Positions 9,181-17,909 of a stretch of 47,652 bases of DNA are shown here, piece after piece. The notes beneath the pieces are model-generated. The model searched no databases and had not been told where the DNA came from. It saw only the letters and a list, made by a program, of their open reading frames with translations. The position numbers were made by a program, and so were the translations under genes. Source of the DNA: Phycisphaerae bacterium (GTDB lineage: Bacteria > Planctomycetota > Phycisphaerae > SM23-33); the NCBI GenBank assembly GCA_016929245.1, contig JAFGJE010000174.1, positions 1 to 47,652 of the forward strand, given 5' to 3'. How positions within the stretch are numbered: the stretch's first letter is position 1; every line of letters starts with the position of its first letter.

Positions 9181-10488
9181 TTACGGCAATTGCAACAGCG
9201 TATATGGGCCGTCGGGGATGACGGCCACTCGGACGGCGGGATTGTTTCGCAGGTATTCGTCGATCGCGCGTTGAGTGCGGTGTTGGACGTCGCCTTCCCC
9301 CAGGATCGGCGTGACGGAAAGGTGTTTTTGCATCTCGGCGTCGATGCCGTCGCTGACGAACCCTAACTTTTCCCTGCCGACGCGCTTCAGCACGCGCGCG
9401 TGCATCTGGTATTCCCACTGATCGAGGCGCGTTTCGTTCCGGTTCGCCTCGATGTCCCGCAGAAACGCCCGCCAGTCGTTGTCGTAACGCAGCATCAGGT
9501 CCGTGTACGCCCGCGAACCCACGCCCCGGCTGCATTCGCTGATTTGCAGAAGCGTGGATTGTTCACCCAGCGCCGGTAAGGCTGCGCACATCCCCTTGAC
9601 GCTCTGGTAGAAATTCTGATCCAGCGGATGGCCGCCCGCGGATGTGATAACCAGATCAAACGGTTCGTCGATCCGGCAGGACGTCCATTTCGCCACCTGC
9701 TCACAGCCGGCTTGATGGGCCTGTTCGAGGTCGCCGCAGAACACGCCCGCGACGCGATGGTCGCCGGTAATGGCGACGTTGAACAGGAAATCCACACCGA
9801 CGGCCCGCGCGATCTTCAGCGCGATCTCGTGACAGGGATTCTCCCGCAGGTTGCCCATCGTCGCGTTGGGATCGGCCATCGTGTCGAATCCGTGAAATCG
9901 CCGGACGGTTTGCAGGTCCACCAGCGCGGGACAGACGCCCTTGCGCCCGCCGGAAAACCCGGCCATGAAGTGCGGCTCGATGAATCCGGTGACAATCCTG
10001 AAATCCGCCTTCGCGAATCGGGCGCAGACGCGGATCGGCGGATCGTCGCACACGCGCAGAAGCGTCGAGGGATCGTCGGCCCGGTGGTCGATCACTTCGA
10101 TCCGATCCAGAATATCCCTGCCGACGAGAGCCTCCCGGTCCGCCTCGGTGCCGGGCGAGTGCATGCCGGTTCCGATGATAATCACGATATGCGAATCGTC
10201 GATCCCGGCTGTGTTGATCGTCTCCAGCAGCGCGGGCAGGAAATCGCGATTCGGCACGGGGCGCGTGATGTCGGAAATGGTGATCGCGACGGTTTTGGGC
10301 TTGCGCTTCGCCAGCAACTCCGCCAGCGGTTCCGTGCCGATGGGATTCGCGATCGCTTCGGCGACGGCGGTTTGCGGATCCCCCAACGCCGGCGCCGGCG
10401 TGCCTTGTAAGACCGTCGCGTCGGCGGGAACTCTCAACGACATGGTTTTCTTTCCGTGGCGAACCGAGATGGATTTTGTTTCTGACAT
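9181..10488 (-). CDS. LarA-like / DUF2088 protein (lactate racemase-related)
   Basis: ITISDITRPVPNRDFLPALLETINTAGIDDSHIVIIIGTGMHSPGT; MAGFSGGRKGVCPALV. Confidence 0.8.
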   Translation of the reverse strand: MSETKSISVRHGKKTMSLRVPADATVLQGTPAPALGDPQTAVAEAIANPIGTEPLAELLAKRKPKTVAITISDITRPVPNRDFLPALLETINTAGIDDSHIVIIIGTGMHSPGTEADREALVGRDILDRIEVIDHRADDPSTLLRVCDDPPIRVCARFAKADFRIVTGFIEPHFMAGFSGGRKGVCPALVDLQTVRRFHGFDTMADPNATMGNLRENPCHEIALKIARAVGVDFLFNVAITGDHRVAGVFCGDLEQAHQAGCEQVAKWTSCRIDEPFDLVITSAGGHPLDQNFYQSVKGMCAALPALGEQSTLLQISECSRGVGSRAYTDLMLRYDNDWRAFLRDIEANRNETRLDQWEYQMHARVLKRVGREKLGFVSDGIDAEMQKHLSVTPILGEGDVQHRTQRAIDEYLRNNPAVRVAVIPDGPYTLLQLP

Positions 10489-10504
10489 GTCAAAAAACAA
10501 AAGC

Positions 10505-10618
10505 TGTCATCCTGAGCGTAGCGCAGCGAAGTCGAAGGACCTTACGCCTAATTCCCCGTGAGGTCCTTCGACTTCGCCGCGCTCCGCTCAGGCCCTTGGG
10601 GCTCCTTAGGAGATGACA
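10505..10618. repeat. Family-A fold-back, copy A2, with extra CCCTTGGGGCTCCTTAGGA block in the right arm
   Basis: Arms read directly. Confidence 0.88.
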
Positions 10619-10642
10619 ATGATTGGTCTTTTTCAATAAATC

Positions 10643-11743
10643 CTACGAGGACGGTAAGTCCATCACGAACATCCAGTGGTATTCCGGCAGAGCGGGCAGC
10701 TCCAGGCCGAGGTCCACGCCGGCGCGTTCGCGGAGTCCCTGGTCGCGGAGGAACCACTTCCAGCCTTTGGGAGTGTCGAAATGCTGCGCCAACGGACGGC
10801 CGTCCCCGCGGACGACGCGGGTGAAAAACCAGTCGAAGAACATGTTCATCCGCCGCTGCGTGTCGTTGAAGCAGACCGCCTCGATCACGATCAGCCGGCG
10901 GCGCACGACGCGCAGAATTTCCCGCAGCGCCGGGAGGGGATCTTCATACCGATTCAGAACGTCGATCAGCAGCGCCGCGTCGTGAGATTTGTCCGCCAGC
11001 GGAATCGCCCCACCGTCGTGGAGCGTCAGGGGAAGGTCGGTCCGGTTTCGATCCTCCGTGTCGAGGAGATGTACGTCGATCTGCTCGGAGAATAATTCCG
11101 ACAACTTCCCGTCGCCCGCGCGCACGTGCAGGAGGCTTTTCACCCCGGCGGTATAGGGTTGAATTCGACGATGAAGAATCTTGGGCAACTCCGCGAGGCT
11201 GGCGTCGATTCGCCCGGCCAGTTCCAGCGGCGCGAGCAGTTCGCGGAGTTGATCTTCCACCGTCCAGGAGGGCTTCGGCGTGGTGCAGAGACGGAAGAAT
11301 TCCTCGATCATCGGACCGGCCGTCTCGGCGGGGATCTCCAGGTGCGTCAGCAGATCGGTCATAAACTCACGCAGATTCGCCATCGCCTGGGCGTTGCGGG
11401 CGTCCTCGGCCTGGAGGACGTCGTTGATCTTCATGCTCCCCTCGGCGACGTTCAACAGCGCCCCGACGCCCGTCATCAGCAGCACCTTGCGCACCTCCGG
11501 CTGCACGCGGATCAGTTCCATCGACCGGTTCTTCTGCTTGAGACGTTTGAAGGCGTACATCATCGCGCCGATGCCGACGCTGGAGATGAAATCCACGCCG
11601 TGCATGTCGATAATCAATCGCCCGTCCGCGTTGTCGATGGCGTCGTCCAGCGCGAAGGCGAGGTCGTCAGACGCGAACCCAGTCAGTTCCCCCTGCAGCC
11701 GCAGAATCACCTCCCCCGCCAGTTGCTCCTTTTCGTACTTCAT
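10643..11743 (-). CDS. STAS (anti-anti-sigma) domain fused to a SAM-methyltransferase-like domain
   Basis: N-terminus GRLIIDMHGVDFISSVGIGAMMYAFKRLKQKNRSMELIRVQPEVRKVLLMTGV (STAS); C-terminus SLLHVRAGDGKLSELF..HDAALLIDVLNRYEDPLPALREILRVVRRRLIVIEA. Confidence 0.75.
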   Translation of the reverse strand: MKYEKEQLAGEVILRLQGELTGFASDDLAFALDDAIDNADGRLIIDMHGVDFISSVGIGAMMYAFKRLKQKNRSMELIRVQPEVRKVLLMTGVGALLNVAEGSMKINDVLQAEDARNAQAMANLREFMTDLLTHLEIPAETAGPMIEEFFRLCTTPKPSWTVEDQLRELLAPLELAGRIDASLAELPKILHRRIQPYTAGVKSLLHVRAGDGKLSELFSEQIDVHLLDTEDRNRTDLPLTLHDGGAIPLADKSHDAALLIDVLNRYEDPLPALREILRVVRRRLIVIEAVCFNDTQRRMNMFFDWFFTRVVRGDGRPLAQHFDTPKGWKWFLRDQGLRERAGVDLGLELPALPEYHWMFVMDLPSS

Positions 11744-11800
11744 CTGTGACGAGAATCGTAAAAAAAACACCCGCGGAATGCAAATCCGCCAGCGTGAAAA

Positions 11801-14401
11801 TCACTTCCAGGTTGCCCGAAGCGTTTTGATTTCAAAAGGCCTGAACGCCAACGGAACCGTCGATCCCTCGCACGGCAGCGTTTCCGATGATTCCAGCAGC
11901 GCGTTGGTTTGTTCGAGTTTCGTGACGCCCGAAGGCAAGGTGACGACGCCGTTCGTCGATTCACCGGCGGTTTCGATCAGGCGGACGACGAGTGAACCGT
12001 CCGGCTGCGGAATCATCGCCGAACAGACGATGTTCGGTGGATCGATCTTCAGCAAGGATTCACTCGCGGGGGCTGCGGGAGTTTTTTCGGGAAACCGAGA
12101 GCGATCCTTTTCCCGCACGTTCGCGGAATCCACGACGGCCGGGGGAATATTGAATTCCATCCCTCGTCTCGCCGGGGCAAGATCGTCGAGTTTCGTCTTC
12201 CCGGAAAACGGAATGACGGCGTAATCAAAACGGTGTTTTTGCCCGATCTCAAACGCCTCGTCGCTTTGGGCGCGCGTGTGGATATTCACCGACCGCATGA
12301 GGGAAAGCATCATCACGCCGTCGGTGACGTTGTTACCGGGCAGGCCTTTGTTTAACAAAACAACTCCCTTTTCGTCGTTGTAATAAGCAATATAGTTCTG
12401 GGCCGGGAACTCCCCTTCCGGCCGTTCGTATCGGCCGAAGGGAATTTCGTGCAGAATCGTCCCGCCGTCGATATCCGTGAAGAACGCCGCCCGCAGGCGA
12501 TACCACTTGCCCGCGACGTGATGGGTTTCGAGGGAAAAATCGATTTGCGGATCGTCGGCGTGGAACGTCACCGTGAGGGTGGTGTCGATGCGGATTTCCT
12601 CGTTGTAGAAACCGGGCAAATTCGGAAATCGACGCGCAATCGCGGAGGTAATGGTAATAACCAGACGATCCTCGGAGAGGTCCTGAACGTCAAACTTCGC
12701 CCGCGGTCCGTTGCGGTTGTCCAGGACGTCCAGGAAATACCGTTTGCCCGTCCGGTTGAGTTGACGACGCTCCCGCGGATACGGATCGTCCATGATCTCC
12801 TGCTCCGCGCCGAGCGGCGCGCCGTCGGAATGCGGGCCGTCGTAGTAATGCCACAAATCTCCGCGATCCGTCTGGTAGCACAGCGCGGAAAAGGCCGGTC
12901 GCTTCGGATCGATGAATTCCACGCCGTCGGTTCGGGTTTTGAGGCTTCGGATCGTCCCGCCCGGTGCAAAGGTCGCGTCATACAACGGCGTTCGCACCGC
13001 GATTCCCATCCCGTTTTCCTGTTCAATCGATTCCACGGAAAACGCCTTGGCCGGTGTTTTGGGTCGCGCCGCGCCGGGCAAAAGAGATTTCGATTTCACC
13101 GGGTCGATTCTAAACACCCCCAAGCCGCTCGCGGGCAACTTCGCCGTCCAATGCAATTGATTCCCGATCTTGCGGGAGGGAATTTCTTTATTTTGATCAT
13201 CGAAGACTTTCGCGTCCGAAACGTTCTGCTCCAGCGCGACGGAAATCGCCGCCGTGCGATCCCAGGCGAGGGGATTGAACACCGCCACCCGCCGCGTATC
13301 GGAATTTTTATCGACAAGCAGGCCGAGACGATCCTCGATCATGTCGCGGCAGATCATCTCCACGCGCTTGGCGCGTTGCAGCGCCTCGCGGTAGGACGTA
13401 TCGCTGATCGTACCCCAGAGGGTGTCGTGAAACTGGTTCAGGAACGTCATGTTCCACGCGCGGGCCAGACCGTCGTGATCCGCCGGCGCCTGGAAATGTT
13501 TCTCCGCCCAGGCGCTGAAAACCTCAACCGTATGGAGCATCGCCTCGCAACGACGGTTGTTTCGCTTGATCCGAATCCGTGAGGAGTAACACCCCTGATG
13601 GCTGGGATTCCACTCGCGGGTTTCCAGCGGCGCGTGGGAAAAGTCGACGGCGTCCAGGCCCTGCCGGTAGGTGGAGTACAGGAATTTCGTGGGATGTTCT
13701 TTGTTCCACTGTTCCACCGACGCGATGCCGCGCTCGTAGGGAAATTTGAAATCCCCGCCGTGCGGGAGAATCGCCGCGGGTCCGGCGTGATGGTTCTCCA
13801 GGTGCTCTTGTATCGAGGCAAGGAGTTGCTGATCGTCTCCGCCGGGGAATTGATGCCAACCCGCGTATCCCACCAGGGAAAGCCAATACGTCGGAATCAC
13901 CGTCCCGTCAATCCCTTCCCAGCGAATCTCGCTGTTGCGTTCGCGGGAATCGACGGCCCGGAAGAACAGGAAATAATCGTACCCCGTCGTCGCGGTGATT
14001 TGCGGCATGGAGGCGGGATGGCCGATGCAGTCGCCCATGTCCAGCACGGTCGGCTCGATTCCCAATTGCTCGCGACACCAACGCTTTCCGACCAGAAGAT
14101 TCCGAAGAATCGCCTCCCCGCCGGACATGTTGATGTCGGCCATCGAATACATCCCCGAACTGACCTCCAGCCGCCCCTCGGCCGCGAATCGACGCATATC
14201 CTCCACGAGTGAAGGATACTCCCGCAGGAACGTATCCAGCAGATACACCTGCTCGACGCGAAACGTGTATCGCGGATGCTTCTTCAGCAATCGATGCGCC
14301 TCGAGAAGATTCGCGAGGCTGATTTCCATGTACGCCCCCAACGGGAGAAGATATTCAATGTCGTAATGGAAACTGGGTACGAGATGAATGGTGTCCAGCA
14401 T
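11801..14401 (-). CDS. Glycoside hydrolase family 38 alpha-mannosidase
   Basis: MLDTIHLVPSFHYDIEYLLPLG.. and LDMGDCIGHPASMPQI nucleophile region; 866 aa. Confidence 0.85.
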   Translation of the reverse strand: MLDTIHLVPSFHYDIEYLLPLGAYMEISLANLLEAHRLLKKHPRYTFRVEQVYLLDTFLREYPSLVEDMRRFAAEGRLEVSSGMYSMADINMSGGEAILRNLLVGKRWCREQLGIEPTVLDMGDCIGHPASMPQITATTGYDYFLFFRAVDSRERNSEIRWEGIDGTVIPTYWLSLVGYAGWHQFPGGDDQQLLASIQEHLENHHAGPAAILPHGGDFKFPYERGIASVEQWNKEHPTKFLYSTYRQGLDAVDFSHAPLETREWNPSHQGCYSSRIRIKRNNRRCEAMLHTVEVFSAWAEKHFQAPADHDGLARAWNMTFLNQFHDTLWGTISDTSYREALQRAKRVEMICRDMIEDRLGLLVDKNSDTRRVAVFNPLAWDRTAAISVALEQNVSDAKVFDDQNKEIPSRKIGNQLHWTAKLPASGLGVFRIDPVKSKSLLPGAARPKTPAKAFSVESIEQENGMGIAVRTPLYDATFAPGGTIRSLKTRTDGVEFIDPKRPAFSALCYQTDRGDLWHYYDGPHSDGAPLGAEQEIMDDPYPRERRQLNRTGKRYFLDVLDNRNGPRAKFDVQDLSEDRLVITITSAIARRFPNLPGFYNEEIRIDTTLTVTFHADDPQIDFSLETHHVAGKWYRLRAAFFTDIDGGTILHEIPFGRYERPEGEFPAQNYIAYYNDEKGVVLLNKGLPGNNVTDGVMMLSLMRSVNIHTRAQSDEAFEIGQKHRFDYAVIPFSGKTKLDDLAPARRGMEFNIPPAVVDSANVREKDRSRFPEKTPAAPASESLLKIDPPNIVCSAMIPQPDGSLVVRLIETAGESTNGVVTLPSGVTKLEQTNALLESSETLPCEGSTVPLAFRPFEIKTLRATWK

Positions 14402-14434
14402 GACGGATTCCTTGCTTCGTGATTTCGTTTGAAG

Positions 14435-14710
14435 TCAATCCTCTCGGATTTTGAATACAATAAGACAGTTCCCCTCAAACGTACAGAAGATATGCAGGTG
14501 TCGTACACGAATTTTCCAAAAAACCCTTTGTTTCCCCCGAAGCATTTTTACAAATCCCGCCCCGTGCTTGCGACACAATATATCCATCGCCGCCGTCGCG
14601 TCATCCTGACGGAGCAATTCCAGCGCCGCCTGAACGCGTCGCTGTTCCCGCCGCGACAATTGACGCAACTGCTCCCGCGCCGATTTCTTGATTCGTACTT
14701 CGCAGGCCAA
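14435..14710 (-). CDS. RelE/ParE-superfamily toxin (TTG start)
   Basis: VRIKKSAREQLRQLSRREQRRVQAALELL..VFWKIRVRHLHIFCTFEGNCLIVFKIRED; abuts antitoxin. Confidence 0.8.
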   Translation of the reverse strand: MACEVRIKKSAREQLRQLSRREQRRVQAALELLRQDDATAAMDILCRKHGAGFVKMLRGKQRVFWKIRVRHLHIFCTFEGNCLIVFKIRED

Positions 14711-14962
14711 TTACAGCCCCAGTTCCTGTTTCACCTCGTCCCAGGGAATCGTATCTTCAGATTCATCCCAGGCAGCCTCCGCTTCGGCAAGATCACGCTG
14801 ATCTTCGCGCAATTGCTCCAATGCTTCAATATCCTCGATCGGCACGATCGCCACCCTCTGGGAACCGTGCCGTTCCACGACGATGCGCTCGTGCTTGGTG
14901 CACACGTCGGTAAACAACTGCGATAATCGAGCGCGGGCGTTTGTGAAGGAAATCGTTGTCAT
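14711..14962 (-). CDS. Phd/YefM-family antitoxin
   Basis: MTTISFTNARARLSQLFTDVCTKHERIVVERHGSQRVAIVPIEDIEALEQL. Confidence 0.88.
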   Translation of the reverse strand: MTTISFTNARARLSQLFTDVCTKHERIVVERHGSQRVAIVPIEDIEALEQLREDQRDLAEAEAAWDESEDTIPWDEVKQELGL

Positions 14963-14976
14963 GTCATCCACCTTTC

Positions 14977-15044
14977 TGTACAGCGTTGTACATCAATGTA
15001 CAATATTGCACAATACTGTACATCTCTGTACATAGTATCGTACA
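14977..15044. promoter_or_regulatory. Phased TGTACA operator array (6 units at 10-bp pitch plus 1)
   Basis: TGTACA at 14977, 14987, 14997, 15017, 15027; TGCACA at 15007; CGTACA at 15039. Confidence 0.85.
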
Positions 15045-15172
15045 AAAAAGGCATGAAAGCAATAGTTTTTATAGGTTTCTGCGCATTTTCCAAAGTGTGT
15101 CCGGGCCTTCTTTGGAATTCCTTCGTGATGATTTATCCCAATTGCCGATATGTTGCTTGGGAGTATCCCGCG

Positions 15173-15201
15173 TTGTCAGATATTCCGAAGAACGGTACAA
15201 T
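15173..15201 (+). promoter_or_regulatory. Sigma70-like promoter TTGTCA-N17-TACAAT
   Basis: -35 at 15173-15178, -10 at 15196-15201, start codon at 15208. Confidence 0.6.
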
Positions 15202-15207
15202 ATCCTC

Positions 15208-15498
15208 ATGGTGAGTTTGAACGACATCCAGTCCCAGCGGGAACGCATTCTCGAAATCGCCCGGCGGCACGGCGCCAGCCACGTGCGCATCTTCGGGTCC
15301 GTCTCACGGGGACGTGCAACCCAAGCCAGCGACATCGACCTGCTGGTGACCATGGCCCCCGATCGTTCGCTGCTCGACCGAATCGCATTGATTCATGAAC
15401 TGGAAGATTTGCTGCGGAATCCCGTGGATGTGGTCAACGAACGCGCCCTGCATCCGGAAATCCGTGACGAGGTGTTGGCCGAGGCGGTGGAGTTATGA
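15208..15498 (+). CDS. MNT-type minimal nucleotidyltransferase (HEPN-MNT antitoxin)
   Basis: HVRIFGSVSRGRATQASDIDLLVTM (GSxxRG..SDIDLLV). Confidence 0.88.
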   Translation: MVSLNDIQSQRERILEIARRHGASHVRIFGSVSRGRATQASDIDLLVTMAPDRSLLDRIALIHELEDLLRNPVDVVNERALHPEIRDEVLAEAVEL

Positions 15499-15557
15499 GC
15501 CGCGATCAACTGTATCTGATCCATATACGCGACGCGATTCAGAATATTCTGACGTAA
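15495..15557 (+). pseudogene. Truncated HEPN-domain toxin (20 codons, then TAA)
   Basis: MSRDQLYLIHIRDAIQNILT* resembles HEPN (DUF86) N-termini; ATGA overlap with MNT. Confidence 0.65.
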
Positions 15558-15579
15558 ACCGGATTATACATACATAAAA

Positions 15580-15607
15580 CCGTGGCGGAGCCGGTGCTCC
15601 GCCACGG
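15580..15607 (-). terminator. Terminator-like hairpin CCGTGGCGGAGC-N4-GCTCCGCCACGG, followed by TTTT on the minus strand
   Basis: 12-bp perfect stem. Confidence 0.7.
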
Positions 15608-15633
15608 TTGGGATAGGTCGCGTTATGGAACAG

Positions 15634-15699
15634 CTACTTCGCGTGGAAGTCGATCATCCGTTTACCGGAGGTGACGGGCACTTTGCGGGTTCCGCCGGC
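15634..15699 (-). pseudogene. 3'-end remnant of a second class II fructose-bisphosphate aldolase
   Basis: AGGTRKVPVTSGKRMIDFHAK* aligns ungapped to [21 protein letters not shown] of the intact fba nearby. Confidence 0.7.
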
Positions 15700-16454
15700 T
15701 CGGCAAGGCAAAAAAGGTTGGACGACTGGAAAGCCTTATGATCCCAACGTTGTAACCGCCTCCATAGATTCGGCATCGGAAGAATTCTGGATGCCGCGAA
15801 AAAACACCGATGAAAAAAGCCGGTTCCATCAAAGGACTTCACGACAAATCCCGCGGAATGAAGCAACCGGCGAAGGGAATCGCGGGAAAAATGCTCGTGG
15901 TTCCTCTTGCCCTTCTCTATGTCCCCGACCAGGCCATAGGGATTTCCTCCACCGTATCGGTAGTGATACGCCTCCCAGCCGTACTTCCGCGTGTACCACC
16001 ACCTGTGAATACCGGGAAACATGAACTTATAGTTCCCGATATCGAGAAAGGAAAAGAGATGTTTCCCCGGGACGGTGACGACAAGAATCCCGTCGGGCGT
16101 TACAACCCGTCGAAGCTCCCGCAGCAGAAGTTTTTGCCTGCGAATGTGCTCGATGACATCCAGCAAAAGAACACGATCAAAAGAGGCGTCCGCAAAGGGA
16201 AGATTCGGAAAAGTCTCGGGTGGCAGGGCTCGAAGTGACAAGGCTGGAAATTTTTTTTGCCCTTCTTGAATCGCGTCGTCACACACATCCACCCCGACGC
16301 GCACCACGGAGGTCTCGGCGCGGCGAAGACGGACCAATAATTCACCGTCATGACAACCGTAATCCAGAACCGCGTGGCGGGGAGAGACATGTTCCCACGC
16401 CCAGGCATACCGGCCCGGTGGAAACGGATTCGATGGATTCAGTCGAAGTCGCAT
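15654..16454 (-). CDS. Class I SAM-dependent methyltransferase
   Basis: HAVLDYGCHDGELLVRL; FDRVLLLDVIEHIRRQKLLLRELRRVVTPDGILVVTVPG. Confidence 0.82.
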   Translation of the reverse strand: MRLRLNPSNPFPPGRYAWAWEHVSPRHAVLDYGCHDGELLVRLRRAETSVVRVGVDVCDDAIQEGQKKFPALSLRALPPETFPNLPFADASFDRVLLLDVIEHIRRQKLLLRELRRVVTPDGILVVTVPGKHLFSFLDIGNYKFMFPGIHRWWYTRKYGWEAYHYRYGGGNPYGLVGDIEKGKRNHEHFSRDSLRRLLHSAGFVVKSFDGTGFFHRCFFAASRILPMPNLWRRLQRWDHKAFQSSNLFCLAEPAEPAKCPSPPVNG

Positions 16455-16476
16455 ATTCCCAAGCCCGCGTGAACGG

Positions 16477-16516
16477 ATTCAAGCCCCCAATCGCTCCCGC
16501 GACGGGGGACTTGAAT
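16477..16516 (-). terminator. Hairpin downstream of fba (ATTCAAGCCCCC / GGGGGACTTGAAT)
   Basis: Inverted repeat with a 1-nt bulge. Confidence 0.5.
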
Positions 16517-16588
16517 CGCGGTGATATTCATCATCCGAAGGCGGACATACCTTCGAACCTATCCGGCAAGATCGAGATCGGGTGATTC

Positions 16589-17611
16589 TTACTTCTTGTA
16601 GAAGTCGATCATTTCCTTGCAGGTTTTTGTGGGAACTTTCCCCGCCCAGCCGGCCTGACCGAAGGCGATCATTCGGGCTTTGCAGATTTCCTTCATGGAC
16701 TCGCGCGCCGGGCCGAGGTATTTGCGGGGGTCGAACTCCGCCGGTTTTTCCGTGAAGACCTTGCGGATGGCGGCCGTCATCGCCAGGCGGTTGTCCGTGT
16801 CGACGTTGATCTTTCGCACGCCGTGCTTGATGCCGCGCTGAATTTCCTCCACGGGCACGCCGTAGGCGGGTTTCAGGCTGCCGCCGTACTTGTTGATCTC
16901 GTCGCGCAGTTCCTGCGGCAGGCTGCTGGAGCCGTGCATGACGATGTGGCAGTTCGGAAGACGCTTGTGGATTTCCTCGATCACGTCCATGCGGAGCACG
17001 TCGCCGGTGGGCTTTTTCGTGAACTTGTACGCCCCGTGGCTGGTGCCGATGGCGACCGCCAGCGCGTCCAAACCCGTGTCCGCGACGAACTGTTCGGCCT
17101 GGGCGGGATCGGTCAGGTGTTCCTGGGCTTCTTCTTCGCTCAGACCCGCGCCGTGCCCGTCTTCGATTCCGCCGAGGCAGCCGATTTCACCCTCGACGCT
17201 GATGCCGCGGGCGTGGGCGGCGGCGACGACTTCCTTCGTCACCGCGACGTTCTGCTCGTAGGTGTTGGGGTTTTTCCCGGCTTCGTCCAGCGAACCGTCC
17301 ATCATCACGCTGGTGAAGCCGTTCTCGATCGCGCTCATGCAGGTGGCGGGACTGTTTCCGTGGTCCTGGTGCATCACGATCGGGATGTTCGGGTTGAGTT
17401 CCGCTGCCGCCAGCATCAGGTGGCGCAGGTAGTTGTCGTTGGTGTAGTCCCGGGCGCCGCGGCTGGCCTGGATGATGACCGGCGAATCGGTCTCGGTGGC
17501 CGCTTCCAGAATCGCCTGGATCTGCTCCATGTTGTTGACGTTCAGCGCCGCCACGCCGTAGTCGTTCTCGGCGGCGTGGTCCAGTAAGGTTCGCATTGGG
17601 ATTAATGGCAT
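16589..17611 (-). CDS. fba: Class II fructose-1,6-bisphosphate aldolase
   Basis: [66 protein letters not shown]. Confidence 0.95.
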   Translation of the reverse strand: MPLIPMRTLLDHAAENDYGVAALNVNNMEQIQAILEAATETDSPVIIQASRGARDYTNDNYLRHLMLAAAELNPNIPIVMHQDHGNSPATCMSAIENGFTSVMMDGSLDEAGKNPNTYEQNVAVTKEVVAAAHARGISVEGEIGCLGGIEDGHGAGLSEEEAQEHLTDPAQAEQFVADTGLDALAVAIGTSHGAYKFTKKPTGDVLRMDVIEEIHKRLPNCHIVMHGSSSLPQELRDEINKYGGSLKPAYGVPVEEIQRGIKHGVRKINVDTDNRLAMTAAIRKVFTEKPAEFDPRKYLGPARESMKEICKARMIAFGQAGWAGKVPTKTCKEMIDFYKK

Positions 17612-17740
17612 AATCGTACTCCATTCGTGCTGGGGTTCTTCGGGATTCTTTGGAAAATTCGCGGCCGTCCGCGAGCGCCGGGATTATACGCCCGGATACC
17701 ATCATAGTGCGAGATATTTTTTATCATGAACGCCCGAACT

Positions 17741-17864
17741 GTCATCCTGAGCGGAGCGAAGCCCCTTGGGGGCAAGCTACGTCGAAGGACCATACGCCGT
17801 CGAACCCGTGATATCCTTCGACGTAGCTTGCCCCCAAGGGGCTTCGCCCCGTTCAGGATGACAA
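17741..17864. repeat. Family-A fold-back, copy A3 (arms about 49 nt, 2 mismatches)
   Basis: Both arms carry the same extra AAGCCCCTTGGGGGCAAGCTACG block. Confidence 0.93.
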
Positions 17865-17909
17865 CGATTGTTTTTTCTTTTCTGAAAAATTCAGAATAAT
17901 TCAGAATAC

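Noticed and set aside
15634-15720. Treating AEPAEPAKCPSPPVNG as a genuine proline-rich methyltransferase tail
   Set aside because: The underlying DNA encodes an aldolase C-terminus in another frame, so read-through into relic sequence is a better explanation.
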